Source: QHXM01 sp032160705 | GTDB taxonomy: Bacteria > Acidobacteriota > Blastocatellia > Pyrinomonadales > Pyrinomonadaceae | DNA length: 64,000 bases | Assembly (NCBI GenBank): GCA_032160705.1 | Contig: JAVHVE010000002.1 | Location: 1-64,000, forward strand | Direction: 5' to 3' | Shown: positions 25,701 through 34,634 of the stretch, piece by piece | Layout: every line of letters starts with the position of its first letter | How positions within the stretch are numbered: the first letter of the stretch is position 1 | Made by a program: the position numbers and the translations under genes | Notes under the pieces: generated by a model | Seen by the model: only the letters and a program-made list of their open reading frames with translations | Told to the model about the DNA's origin: nothing | Database searches by the model: none

Positions 25701-25982
25701 GAGAAATGTACCTACTGCGTGCAGCGCATCCAGTGGGGCAAGATCGAAGCGGAGAAGGAAGGGCGCAAAGTAGCGGACGGCGAAGTTGTCACCGCTTGCC
25801 AGGCGGTCTGCCCGACAGAAGCGATTGTCTTTGGCAATATCAACGATCCTGAAAGCCGTGTCTCGAAGTTGAAGGCCGAGGAGCGCAACTATTCCCTGCT
25901 CGCAGACCTCAACACGCAGCCGCGCACGACCTATTTATCGGCGCTCAAAAATCCGAATAAAGAGATCGCGGAGAAGGCTTAG
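22737..25982 (+). CDS. actB: alternative complex III subunit ActB, iron-sulfur protein
   Basis: A 1081-residue periplasmic subunit with a twin-arginine type leader (SRRSFIKLMGASLAL near residue 60). The N-terminal two-thirds are a molybdopterin-oxidoreductase-like fold that in this family has no molybdenum cofactor. The C-terminal part has four ferredoxin-type cysteine groups, beginning CVGCNACVVAC, CMHCENAPCEPVC, CVGTRYCSNNC and CTYC...CQAVCP, as expected for three [4Fe-4S] and one [3Fe-4S] cluster. Three low-complexity inserts (about residues 348-360, 550-560 and 629-640) are encoded by G- or C-rich 7-nt repeat arrays, which is unusual for such a conserved subunit. Confidence 0.94.
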   Translation: MPSKDRHINFALMRDRVLANQDGKQYWRSLEELADTPEFREFVEREYPQHAEEWNDPFSRRSFIKLMGASLALAGLSSCVYQPAEKIVPYVNQSEDMVPGKPLYFATAMPLGGVSTPLLVKSNEGRPTKIEGNPDHPNNRNADLNDKGTSATDLFAQASLLTLYDPDRSQTLTYREEIRPWTAFVAEINSALEEQRKVQGAGLRFLTETVTSPTLSNQLKAILTEFPAAKWHQYEPAGRGGARAGAMAAFGEAVNTIYRFDQAERILAIDSDFLACGPGNLGYARDFARKRRLTEERKEMNRLYAVESTPTNTGAMADHRLSVRPSEIEGFTRAIASALNGAGVTVKMGDGGQGSGAGGSHAQWINALARDLQANQGKSIVIVGDEQPASVHALAHAMNEALGNVGKTVLYTEPIEARPEDHTQSLRDLLGDIDGGRVQVLVILGGNPVYTTPADLKLDQARMNKVALRVHLSLYKDETSELCHWHVPEAHYLEAWSDTRSYDGTVSIIQPLIQPLYGGRSAHELLAVFSNQFDRRGYDIVREFWQGEMAGVGGRGSGVGNQGQAAGGNQTTGGQALNFANKPLLTAPLTNATTDFEMAWRKAVHDGFIPNTAAKPREGITVKVPGQGGSPTPNAQPPTPSSGFEIVFRTDPSVYDGRFANNGWLQELPKPQNKLTWDNAALISPATARQLGIVNKIGTHGGDVHVDTVTIEYAGRSVTAPTWITPGQPDNVVTVHLGYGRTRAGHVGNGRGFNAYALRTSDSPWFGGGVKVTKTNEQFSLAVTQLHHLMANRDPVRVSTLEKHLENESHPKEKSEGHGEEQGEASYDDSMYPRYDYSQRDYAWGMAIDVSSCVGCNACVVACQSENNIPVVGKEQVQRSREMHWLRIDSYFGGTDENNPEGPYFQPVPCMHCENAPCEPVCPVHATVHSAEGLNDMVYNRCVGTRYCSNNCPYKVRHFNFLLYQDWTTPTYQLMRNPEVSIRSRGVMEKCTYCVQRIQWGKIEAEKEGRKVADGEVVTACQAVCPTEAIVFGNINDPESRVSKLKAEERNYSLLADLNTQPRTTYLSALKNPNKEIAEKA
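23779..23812 (+). repeat. in-frame heptad array (G-rich) inside actB
   Basis: Four 7-nt units of the type GGGGGAT, GGGGGTC, AGGGGTC, GGGGGCT lie in frame in actB and encode a Gly/Gln-rich loop. No complementary arm is close by. Confidence 0.8.
24385..24658 (+). repeat. in-frame inverted pair of heptad arrays inside actB
   Basis: The G-rich array at 24385-24415 (units GGGGGTT, GGGGGTC, AGGGGTT) and the C-rich array at 24625-24658 (units CCCAACG, CCCAACC) are complementary in composition and phase. They flank about 210 coding bases. Both are translated, giving Gly-rich and Pro/Thr-rich segments. Confidence 0.78.
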
Positions 25983-25989
25983 AAACCTT

Positions 25990-27388
<1,399 letters not shown>

Positions 27389-27390
<2 letters not shown>

Positions 27391-27476
27391 CAGTTTTCAG
27401 TTTCCAGTTTTCAGTTTTAAGCAAAGACCCGGTTGCTTCTTCTGAAAACTGAAAACCGAAAACTGAAAACTGACTA
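27389..27476. repeat. heptad hairpin element between actC and actD
   Basis: The left arm has four 7-nt units CAGTTTT, CAGTTTC, CAGTTTT, CAGTTTT. The right arm has CTGAAAA, CTGAAAA, CCGAAAA, CTGAAAA. The two pair almost perfectly with a loop of about 30 nt. The element fills the whole gap between actC and actD. Confidence 0.9.
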
Positions 27477-27478
27477 TC

Positions 27479-28018
27479 ATGGAAACGAAACCAAAGCTCT
27501 ACGGCTTGATGGCCGAATTCGATAGTCCGACGGATGTGGTCGAGGCGGCGCGGGCGACTTATGATGCGGGGTATCGCAGGATTAACGCGTACTCGCCGTA
27601 CCCGATTGAGGAGTTGGCGGAGGCGGTCGGCTTTCACAGTACGCGGCTGCCTTTGATTGTGCTCATCGGGGGCATCATCGGCGGACTGGTCGGCTATGGG
27701 TTGCAGTATTACGTGGCGGTGATTGATTACCCGCTCAATGTCGGAGGCCGCCCCTTTCACTCCTGGCCGTCGTTTATTCCGATCACTTTCGAGATGACGA
27801 TTCTCTTTGCCGCTCTATCGGCAGTCTTCGGGATGCTCGCTTTGAATAAACTGCCGCAGCCGTATCATCCGGTTTTTAACGCGGAACGTTTCGCCCTGGC
27901 TTCGCGTGACCGCTTCTTTCTCGTCATCGAGGCCAATGACCCTAAGTTCGATCACGACAAAGCCATGAGCTTCCTTAAAACTCTCAATCCCAAAGAGGTG
28001 GTTGATGTCGAGCAGTAA
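27479..28018 (+). CDS. actD: alternative complex III subunit ActD (DUF3341)
   Basis: A 179-residue protein of the DUF3341 family. The N-terminal cytoplasmic part starts KLYGLMAEFDSPTDVVEAARA, shortened as LYGLMAEFDSPTDVVEA. Two membrane helices follow (about residues 60-82 and 97-118), the first with GGIIGGLVGYGLQY. The C-terminal DRFFLVIEANDPKFD segment is typical of the family. It is a structural subunit at the cytoplasmic side of ACIII. Its end overlaps the start of actE by 14 nt. Confidence 0.94.
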   Translation: METKPKLYGLMAEFDSPTDVVEAARATYDAGYRRINAYSPYPIEELAEAVGFHSTRLPLIVLIGGIIGGLVGYGLQYYVAVIDYPLNVGGRPFHSWPSFIPITFEMTILFAALSAVFGMLALNKLPQPYHPVFNAERFALASRDRFFLVIEANDPKFDHDKAMSFLKTLNPKEVVDVEQ

Positions 28019-28850
28019 ACAGCAGAAGGCAGAATCCAGAAGTCAGGAGTCAGAAGGCGTGCTGCGGCGTTGCGTTCTTCACTGCCTGCTGCTTTTCGCT
28101 TTCTGCCTTTTGCTTTCCGGCTGTAGACAAGACATGCAGGATCAGCCGCGCTATGAGGTTTACGAGTCGAGCGGATTTTTCAAAGATGGTCTGTCGTCGC
28201 GGCCTCTGGTTGAGGGGACTGTGCCGCGCGGGTATTTGAGAGCGGACAAGCAGCTTTACACGGGCAAGATGGAAAAGGCCGGGGCGGGCGCTAATGGCAA
28301 CGCAAACAGCGCGAGGCAGGGAAACAGTCAAGGGGGAGAGGAAACCACTTCAGCCCCGAGCGCGAGCAGCAATGGCAACGAGAACACGCAGGCGGGCGGG
28401 AATGCCTTCGGGCAAGCCAACAGCAATGGCTCAACGACGCCAGCAGGCGCAAATGCTCAGGAGGGCAAAGCGGGCGAGGCCGACGACGCCGCAGATTTCC
28501 CGTTTCCCGTGACGGCTGAAGTGGTGGCGCGCGGGCGCGAGCGTTTTGAGATTTTCTGCGCGATGTGTCACGGCTACACGGGCGAGGGCGATGGAATGAT
28601 CGTCAGGCGCGGGTTTCGCCGTCCGACCTCATATCATGACAATCGTTTGCGGCAAGCGCCTGTGGGCTACTTCTTCCGTGTGATGACCGAAGGGTTTGGC
28701 GCGATGCCGCCTTACAGGGCACAAATCCCTGTGCAGGATCGCTGGGCGATTGCCGCCTACATCCGCGCGTTGCAGTTGAGCCAGATGAACCAACAACTCG
28801 CGCCCGCTCACCCTGCGGAAGCGCAGCCCGCAGCCGGAGGACATAGATAG
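28005..28850 (+). CDS. actE: alternative complex III subunit ActE, mono-haem cytochrome c lipoprotein
   Basis: A 281-residue lipoprotein with one haem site (CAMCHGYTGEGDGM, about residue 180) and a cytochrome c fold in the C-terminal third. The middle is a long Gly/Asn/Ala/Ser-rich linker. The lipobox is LLSGC with Cys40 as the lipidated residue. The hydrophobic core of the signal (about residues 23-38) is translated from the right arm of a heptad repeat element, and residues 5-18 from the left arm. ATG at 28005 is used, with AGAGGTG upstream. Its stop TAG overlaps the actF GTG by one base. Confidence 0.93.
   Translation: MSSSKQQKAESRSQESEGVLRRCVLHCLLLFAFCLLLSGCRQDMQDQPRYEVYESSGFFKDGLSSRPLVEGTVPRGYLRADKQLYTGKMEKAGAGANGNANSARQGNSQGGEETTSAPSASSNGNENTQAGGNAFGQANSNGSTTPAGANAQEGKAGEADDAADFPFPVTAEVVARGRERFEIFCAMCHGYTGEGDGMIVRRGFRRPTSYHDNRLRQAPVGYFFRVMTEGFGAMPPYRAQIPVQDRWAIAAYIRALQLSQMNQQLAPAHPAEAQPAAGGHR
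28018..28128. repeat. heptad element overlapping the actE signal-peptide codons
   Basis: The left arm has 7-nt units CAGAAGG, CAGAATC, CAGAAGT, CAGGAGT, CAGAAGG. The right arm, from about 28079, has complementary units such as ACTGCCT, GCTGCTT, TTCGCTT, TCTGCCT, TTTGCTT. Both arms are inside the reading frame. Confidence 0.85.
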
Positions 28851-30082
28851 TGGCGGAGATGAAAACGCAAAATCTGACCTACTCGGCTCCGCGAGAGATT
28901 GATCGCCACCGGCAGCGTGCGTTGATTGCGGGCGCGGTCTTGATGCTCCTGCTCGTCGCGGGCGCTTTCCTTCCGACTTTAGGCGGAGGCATTGACCAGT
29001 TTTTCCGCTCCTATCTGGTGGGCTACATCTTCTGGATCGGCGTGACGCTTGGCTGTTTGGGACTCTTGATGCTGCAACACCTGACAGGCGGCGCTTGGGG
29101 ACTCAGCATCCGGCGCGTGCTCGAAGCCGGAACACGTGTGCTGCCTTTGATGCTCCTGCTCTTTCTCCCCATCGCCATCTTCGGGCTGTCGCATCTCTAC
29201 GAGTGGATGAACATCTCGGAAGTCCGCGAAGAGGGTGTCCGAAGGATTCTCAACGCGAAGAGACCTTATTTGAATCCGACGTTTTTCCTGATTCGCGCCG
29301 CCCTGTACTTCGCCATCTGGATGGGACTGATGTTCCTTTTGAACAAATGGTCTGCGGAGCAGGACAGGACAGCCGAGCGGCAATACTCGCGGAAGATGCA
29401 GTTTATCAGTGGGCCTGGAATCATTCTCTTCGTGCTGACGGTGACGTTCGCATCCACAGACTGGGTGATGTCGCTCAACCCGGAATGGTTTTCGACCATT
29501 TACGGATTGCTCTACGTCGCCGGGTGGGTGCTCTCCGCTTTCTCGCTTGTCATCGCGGTGATGGTGTACTTAGCGACACGCAAACCTCTTGAAGGCGTGG
29601 TTCAAGCGCCACACTTTCACGATCTCGGAAAACTCCTGCTCGCGTTCGTGATGCTCTGGGCATATTTTTCCTTCTCGCAGTTTTTGATTATCTGGTCGGG
29701 CAACATACCCGAGGAGACGAAGTGGTATTTGCACAGGCTGCGCGGAGGCTGGGGCTGGGTCGGCATCGGGCTGGTGCTCCTTCATTTCGCGCTTCCCTTC
29801 GTGCTCCTGCTCTCCAGGGATTTGAAGCGCAACGCGCGGAGATTAGCCACGATTGCCGGGCTGATCTTCCTGATGCGCCTCATTGATACGTTCTGGCTCA
29901 TCGAGCCGGAGTTCAACCGCGCGCATTTCCGGTTTAGCTGGATGGATTTGGTCGCCCCCGTCGCTTTCGGCGGGCTGTGGCTGTCGTTCTTTGGCTGGCA
30001 ACTCAGTTTACGCCCGCTCTTGCCATTTAACGACCCGAATTTTGAAGAGGCTATCGAGCACGGGCGGCGCAAGGGACATTAA
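28850..30082 (+). CDS. actF: alternative complex III subunit ActF, NrfD-type membrane protein
   Basis: A 410-residue integral membrane protein with about ten helices, homologous in layout to ActC. It has the conserved ST-WVMSL(N/E)PEWFSTIYG segment (here ASTDWVMSLNPEWFSTIYGL) and WWYLHRxxGGWGW-like motif (WYLHRLRGGWGWVGIG). It forms the second membrane half of ACIII. GTG at 28850 has GGAGG 9 nt upstream and overlaps the actE stop, so translation is coupled. Confidence 0.94.
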   Translation: MAEMKTQNLTYSAPREIDRHRQRALIAGAVLMLLLVAGAFLPTLGGGIDQFFRSYLVGYIFWIGVTLGCLGLLMLQHLTGGAWGLSIRRVLEAGTRVLPLMLLLFLPIAIFGLSHLYEWMNISEVREEGVRRILNAKRPYLNPTFFLIRAALYFAIWMGLMFLLNKWSAEQDRTAERQYSRKMQFISGPGIILFVLTVTFASTDWVMSLNPEWFSTIYGLLYVAGWVLSAFSLVIAVMVYLATRKPLEGVVQAPHFHDLGKLLLAFVMLWAYFSFSQFLIIWSGNIPEETKWYLHRLRGGWGWVGIGLVLLHFALPFVLLLSRDLKRNARRLATIAGLIFLMRLIDTFWLIEPEFNRAHFRFSWMDLVAPVAFGGLWLSFFGWQLSLRPLLPFNDPNFEEAIEHGRRKGH

Positions 30083-30126
30083 GGCAGTGGTCAGAAGGTC
30101 AGTGGTCGGTGGCCAGTTAAGAGATA
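30083..30126. repeat. solo heptad-phased remnant
   Basis: A short run of 7-nt-spaced units (CAGTGGT, CAGAAGG, TCAGTGG, TCGGTGG) directly after the actF stop. No inverted arm is present, so it may be a decayed half element. Confidence 0.55.
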
Positions 30127-30159
30127 GCAGCGAGCGGGATGATTGAGAGGTAAGTCGAG

Positions 30160-30735
30160 ATGGCTGGGAGAAGACGCAAGAAGGACGATATTCACGAGAC
30201 GCCGGATGTGACGCACATCCAGAACCCGGACGTGAGCCACGAGGCGAGCGACGTTGATGTTGGCTCGATTATCAAATTTGTCGCGGGGCTGTTTATTCTG
30301 GCCGTCATCACGTTTGTCTTGATGAAGCTTCTCTACAACGTGCTGGAAAATCGCGCGGCAAAAGCTGACCCGCCGCCGCGCCCGATGGCGATGTCGGAAA
30401 AGGAGCGCCTGCCGCCTGAGCCTCGCCTGCAAGCCGCTCCCGGTTTCGGGGTCAATCTCGGCGAGGGGAAGGAAATGATTAACCTTCAACTGAGAGAGCC
30501 GCAAGCCGAGTATCAAGAGATGCGTAAGATTTGGGACGAGGCGCTCGCCGGCAAGCCTGACCCGCGCACAGGCAAAAGCAGCATGCCCATTGAAGAGGCG
30601 ATGAAGAAGGTTATCGAAGGCGGCAGCCTCCATAGCCGTCCTCCGGCAGACGGGCAACAACAAATAGGAAGCGGTGGAATGGACATTCCCTCGTATCAAA
30701 GCTCAGGGCGAATGACGGAAAAGAGAGATCAATGA
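30160..30735 (+). CDS. conserved-context membrane protein of the act-cox operon, unknown function
   Basis: A 191-residue protein with an N-terminal hydrophilic stretch (about 1-38), one membrane segment (about 39-60) and a Pro-rich periplasmic part. The periplasmic part contains LQAAPGFGVNLGEGKEMINLQL and a helix that ends in DPRTGKSSMPIEEAMKKVIEGG, shortened here as SMPIEEAMKKVI. Its place between actF and sco suggests a role in assembly of the oxidase or of the ACIII-oxidase complex. This is inference from context. Its stop overlaps the sco start (ATGATGA), so the two are coupled. Confidence 0.8.
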   Translation: MAGRRRKKDDIHETPDVTHIQNPDVSHEASDVDVGSIIKFVAGLFILAVITFVLMKLLYNVLENRAAKADPPPRPMAMSEKERLPPEPRLQAAPGFGVNLGEGKEMINLQLREPQAEYQEMRKIWDEALAGKPDPRTGKSSMPIEEAMKKVIEGGSLHSRPPADGQQQIGSGGMDIPSYQSSGRMTEKRDQ

Positions 30736-31733
30736 TGAAAGCAGTTGGCAGTTGGCAGTTGGCAGTTGGCAGTAAAAACATGAAAGCCGGAAGGCGGAGA
30801 GCGGCTGGCGGCTGGCGGAAGTTTCTTTTCTGCCAACTGCCCACTGCCTGCTGCCTACTGCTTTTCGCCAACTGCCTGCCGCTGTTCGCGCAAGGGAGAA
30901 TGTATGACGGCTCTGCTCCGCTCTACAGTCCGCGTCCGGGATTGGGGACGACGGAGAACGGATTGCCGCAGGCTTTGCGCGAGGTCAGGATTGAGCAGCG
31001 ATTGAACGAGCAGCTTCCGCTCGATCTTCAGTTCAAGGATGAGACGGGGCGCACTGTCGAGTTACGCGAGTATTTCAATAAATCCAGGCCAGTCATTCTC
31101 TCGCTGGTCTTTTACAAGTGCCCGATGCTCTGTAACCAGATATTGAGCGGATTGATGGCGGGCTTGCGCTCACAGTCATTCGATGTCGGACGTGAGTTTG
31201 AAGTGCTGACGGTGAGTTTCGACCCGCGTGAAACGCCGGAGCTGGCCGCCGAGAAAAAACAATCTTACATCGAGCGTTACAATCGCCCCGGCGCAGAGAA
31301 GGGTTGGCACTTCCTGACGGGCGATCAGGAAAACATCACGCGGCTGACCGAGGCAGTCGGCTTTCACTATAACTATGACGAGAAGACCAATCAGTTCGCG
31401 CACGCCTCCGGCATCATGCTGCTGACGCCCGAAGGTAAATTGTCGCGCTACTTTTACGGCATTGAATATAACGCCAGAGATTTGCGGTTCGGCTTGATCG
31501 AAGCGTCAAACAACCGAATAGGCTCAATGGCAGACCAACTCTTGCTCTATTGCTATCACTACGACCCGGCGACAGGCCGCTACGGTCCCGTCGTGATGAA
31601 CATCATGCGGCTGGGGGGAGTTGTGACCGTGCTTGGAATCGGCGCGCTGCTTCTAATTCTGCGGCGGCGAAATGGAAAGAGCAGCGAAGCGAAACTTCGT
31701 CAATCGCGTCTCAGTCAAGGAGGGACGGTTTAA
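30732..31733 (+). CDS. sco: SCO1/SenC copper chaperone for the oxidase CuA site
   Basis: A 333-residue thioredoxin-fold protein that delivers copper to CuA of cytochrome oxidase. The copper ligands are Cys130 and Cys134 (CPMLC) and His224 (FAHASG). A C-terminal membrane helix (about 290-312) follows the domain, which is found in several SCO proteins of ACIII loci. The N-terminus is odd: residues 4-14 (AVGSWQLAVGS) come from the left arm and the hydrophobic residues 31-54 from the right arm of a heptad repeat, so the signal sequence seems to be made of repeat DNA. A downstream ATG at 30780 is an alternative start. Confidence 0.92.
   Translation: MMKAVGSWQLAVGSKNMKAGRRRAAGGWRKFLFCQLPTACCLLLFANCLPLFAQGRMYDGSAPLYSPRPGLGTTENGLPQALREVRIEQRLNEQLPLDLQFKDETGRTVELREYFNKSRPVILSLVFYKCPMLCNQILSGLMAGLRSQSFDVGREFEVLTVSFDPRETPELAAEKKQSYIERYNRPGAEKGWHFLTGDQENITRLTEAVGFHYNYDEKTNQFAHASGIMLLTPEGKLSRYFYGIEYNARDLRFGLIEASNNRIGSMADQLLLYCYHYDPATGRYGPVVMNIMRLGGVVTVLGIGALLLILRRRNGKSSEAKLRQSRLSQGGTV
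30741..30884. repeat. heptad element overlapping the sco signal-peptide codons
   Basis: The left arm (30741-30773) is 4.7 exact copies of GCAGTTG. The right arm (about 30829-30880) has the complementary 7-nt units CCAACTG, CCCACTG, CCTGCTG, CCTACTG, CTTTTCG, CCAACTG. Both arms are inside the sco reading frame. Confidence 0.92.
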
Positions 31734-31736
31734 GCT

Positions 31737-32831
31737 ATGCAGGGTTGGATTCCATTCATTCCTGAGAGGGCTTCGACGCTCGCTGGCCGCGTGGACGGTC
31801 TCTATTTCTATCTGGTCGGAGTGACGATCTTCTTCACGCTGCTCATCAGCGCGACTCTGATCTTCTTCGTTATCAAGTATCGCCGTCGGTCTGAGTCTGA
31901 AGTGCCGCGCCCTGTGGCGGGGTCGCTTAAATTGGAAACGCTCTGGTCTGTGATTCCCTTCCTGATTGCGATGAGCATGTTCGTCTGGGGCGCAGACCTC
32001 TATTTCGCGCAATACCGGATGCCCAAAGATGCGCTCGAAGTTTATGTCGTCGGCAAACAGTGGATGTGGAAAGTTCAGCACACGACGGGACAGCGTGAGA
32101 TTAACGAGCTGCACGTCCCCGTCGGGCGCAAGATCAAGCTGATTATGACGACCGAAGATGTCATCCACGATTTCTTCGTGCCCGCGTTTCGCACCAAAGC
32201 GGACGTTGTGCCGGGTCGCTACACCACACTCTGGTTCGAGGCGACAAAACCCGGTCGCTATCATCTCTTCTGCGCGGAGTATTGCGGGACGAATCATTCG
32301 GGCATGACCGGATGGGTCACGGTGATGGAGCCGACGGATTTTGACCAGTGGCTTTCGGGTGGCGCGAATCAGGAATCGCCCATCGTTGCCGGGCAGAAAC
32401 TCTTTCAGTCGCAGGGCTGCACTTCGTGTCACGGCGCGCAGGGCGAGGGCGGCAAAGGCCCGCCGCTTGTGAGCCTCTTCGGAAGCACCGTCAAACTCGA
32501 AAACGGGCAGAGCGTTCAGGCAGACGAGAGTTACATTCGCAACTCGGTTCGCAGCCCGCAGTCGCAGATCGTCGAAGGCTTCCGTCAGCCTTTGATGCCG
32601 ACCTATTACAAGGAGCAACTGTCAGAAGAACACCTGCTGCAAATCATGACCTACATCAAATCGCTCAGCCCGACGAGGACGCAGGGAATCACGACGACCG
32701 CACCGGCGCGCGAGAATAATGAACGGACAGGGCCAGCAACACCCGATGCGACGGGCGCGAAAACGATTGATTCGCAGCGGTCGAACCCCGTCGGTTCAAC
32801 GCCGCCGAGTGTGAGAACGCCGGGTCAATAA
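31737..32831 (+). CDS. coxB: caa3-type cytochrome c oxidase subunit II with fused cytochrome c
   Basis: A 364-residue protein. Two N-terminal membrane helices (about 22-46 and 66-88) are followed by the cupredoxin domain with the CuA motif CAEYCGTNHSGM. A C-terminal cytochrome c domain has CTSCHGAQGEGGKGPPL and a distal Met in the QPLMPTYY region. This is the caa3 layout that takes electrons from cytochrome c or directly from ACIII. It begins 3 nt after sco. The last 45 residues are a Thr/Pro-rich tail beyond the haem domain. Confidence 0.95.
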   Translation: MQGWIPFIPERASTLAGRVDGLYFYLVGVTIFFTLLISATLIFFVIKYRRRSESEVPRPVAGSLKLETLWSVIPFLIAMSMFVWGADLYFAQYRMPKDALEVYVVGKQWMWKVQHTTGQREINELHVPVGRKIKLIMTTEDVIHDFFVPAFRTKADVVPGRYTTLWFEATKPGRYHLFCAEYCGTNHSGMTGWVTVMEPTDFDQWLSGGANQESPIVAGQKLFQSQGCTSCHGAQGEGGKGPPLVSLFGSTVKLENGQSVQADESYIRNSVRSPQSQIVEGFRQPLMPTYYKEQLSEEHLLQIMTYIKSLSPTRTQGITTTAPARENNERTGPATPDATGAKTIDSQRSNPVGSTPPSVRTPGQ

Positions 32832-32855
32832 TTATTGCAGTCATAAATAAAGCGT

Positions 32856-34547
32856 ATGGAAACCACAGCAGCAGCATTACCAATCGAACCGCTTGAGACC
32901 TCGCGGGTGAACTATCTCAATCAAGAGTATGGCCTCAAGTCGTGGCTCTTGACGAAGGATCACAAGCGCATCGGCTTGCTTTATCTCGGCTCGGTCTCGC
33001 TCTTCTTCTTACTCGGCGGCATCTACGCCATGCTGATCCGCATTGAGCTGTTAACGCCGCAGGGCGATCTGGTTCAATCGCACACCTACAACAAGCTCTT
33101 CACACAGCACGGGATCATCATGGTCTTCTTTTTCCTGATCCCGTCAATTCCAGCCGTGCTGGGAAATTTTCTGATTCCGTTGATGATCGGCGCGAAAGAT
33201 TTGGCCTTTCCGCGCATTAATCTTCTGAGTTGGTACATCTATACCGCTGGCGGTCTGCTGACGCTCTGGGCGCTGGTGGCGGGTGGCGTTGATACAGGGT
33301 GGACTTTCTACACACCGTTCAGCACAACATTCTCAAACTCGTATGTCATCCTGGCGGGACTGGGTATCTTCATCAACGGCTTTTCCTCAATCCTGACGGG
33401 CTTGAATTTCATCGTCACGATTCACACGATGCGTGCTCCGGGGATGACCTGGTTTCGCCTGCCGCTCTTTGTCTGGGCACACTATGCAACCAGCATCATT
33501 TTCATCCTCGGCACTCCCGTCCTCGCGATTACGATTCTGCTCTTAGCGTTTGAGCGACTGGCGCACGTCGGGATTTTCGACCCGGCGTATGGCGGCGACC
33601 CCATTCTTTTCCAACACCTGTTCTGGTTCTACTCGCACCCGGCGGTCTACATCATGGTGCTGCCCGGCATGGGTATCATCAGCGAGTTGATCGCCAATTT
33701 TTCCCGGAAGAATATTTTCGGCTACACGTTCGTCGCGTTTTCTTCAATCGCGATTGCGGTCTTCGGTTTTCTCGTCTGGGGACATCACATGTTCGTCAGC
33801 GGGCAGTCGGTCTATGCCGGAATGATCTTTTCGTTTTTGAGCTTCGCCGTAGCGATTCCTTCGGCAATCAAGGTCTTTAACTGGACGGCGACGCTCTTCA
33901 AGGGCTCGATCTCTTACGCTACGCCGATGCTCTACGCGCTCGGCTTCATCGGGTTGTTTACCATCGGCGGAATGACGGGACTATTTCTCGCCGCGCTCGG
34001 TTTAGACGTACACCTGACGGACACTTATTTCATCGTCGCACACTTTCATTACGTGATGGTCGGAGGAACGCTGCTGGCTTACTTGGGCGGGCTGCATTAC
34101 TGGTGGCCGAAGATTACTGGGCGGATGTACCCGGAAGGCTGGGGCAGGTTCGCCGCGCTCGTCATCTTCGTCGGATTCAACCTGACGTTCTTCCCGCAGT
34201 TTCTACTTGGCTACATGGGCATGCCGCGCCGCTACCATGTTTATTCGGAGGAGTTTCAGGTGCTGCACGTGATGAGCACGGCAGGAGCTTCAATCCTCGG
34301 CGTCGGCCTCCTGATGCCGCTGGTTTATTTCATCTGGTCTATGCGCTACGGACGGATTGCAGCGGCTAACCCGTGGCGCTTGCCCGGACTCGAATGGCGC
34401 ACATCAAGCCCGCCGCCAACTGAAAACTTCGAGACCACGCCAATCGTCACCTGGGAGGCATACGAATTCGCGCCACCCGAAGAACTGGAAGTCGTCGGCA
34501 AGCTTTCGCCGCGCGACGAGCCGGATCATCCGGCGTTGCAACCGTAA
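32856..34547 (+). CDS. coxA: caa3-type cytochrome c oxidase subunit I, A2 subtype
   Basis: A 563-residue haem-copper oxidase subunit with about 12 helices. The low-spin haem ligand His85 (FTQHGIIM), the CuB/Tyr region with Y259-S260-H261-P262 and Tyr265, the HH pair in VWGHHMF and the VAHFHYVMVGG ligands are present. The YSHPAVY motif replaces the HPEVY glutamate, as in A2-type oxidases (for example Rhodothermus and Thermus caa3). It reduces oxygen to water and pumps protons. It starts 24 nt after coxB. Confidence 0.96.
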   Translation: METTAAALPIEPLETSRVNYLNQEYGLKSWLLTKDHKRIGLLYLGSVSLFFLLGGIYAMLIRIELLTPQGDLVQSHTYNKLFTQHGIIMVFFFLIPSIPAVLGNFLIPLMIGAKDLAFPRINLLSWYIYTAGGLLTLWALVAGGVDTGWTFYTPFSTTFSNSYVILAGLGIFINGFSSILTGLNFIVTIHTMRAPGMTWFRLPLFVWAHYATSIIFILGTPVLAITILLLAFERLAHVGIFDPAYGGDPILFQHLFWFYSHPAVYIMVLPGMGIISELIANFSRKNIFGYTFVAFSSIAIAVFGFLVWGHHMFVSGQSVYAGMIFSFLSFAVAIPSAIKVFNWTATLFKGSISYATPMLYALGFIGLFTIGGMTGLFLAALGLDVHLTDTYFIVAHFHYVMVGGTLLAYLGGLHYWWPKITGRMYPEGWGRFAALVIFVGFNLTFFPQFLLGYMGMPRRYHVYSEEFQVLHVMSTAGASILGVGLLMPLVYFIWSMRYGRIAAANPWRLPGLEWRTSSPPPTENFETTPIVTWEAYEFAPPEELEVVGKLSPRDEPDHPALQP

Positions 34548-34550
34548 AAG

Positions 34551-34622
34551 CCGTGACGAGTGACAGGTGACAAGTAAAAGCTTGTTCTTGTCCTGTCACC
34601 TGTCACTTGTCACCTGTCACGA
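34551..34622. repeat. heptad hairpin element between coxA and coxC
   Basis: The left arm units are GTGACGA, GTGACAG, GTGACAA, GTAAAAG. The right arm units are CCTGTCA, CCTGTCA, CTTGTCA, CCTGTCA. The loop is about 10 nt. It fills the gap between the genes. Confidence 0.92.
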
Positions 34623-34634
34623 GGGGAGAGAGTT

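Noticed and set aside
22737..25982. ActB as an active molybdopterin enzyme
   Set aside because: The gene order and companions are those of alternative complex III, where this subunit has the fold but no molybdenum cofactor.
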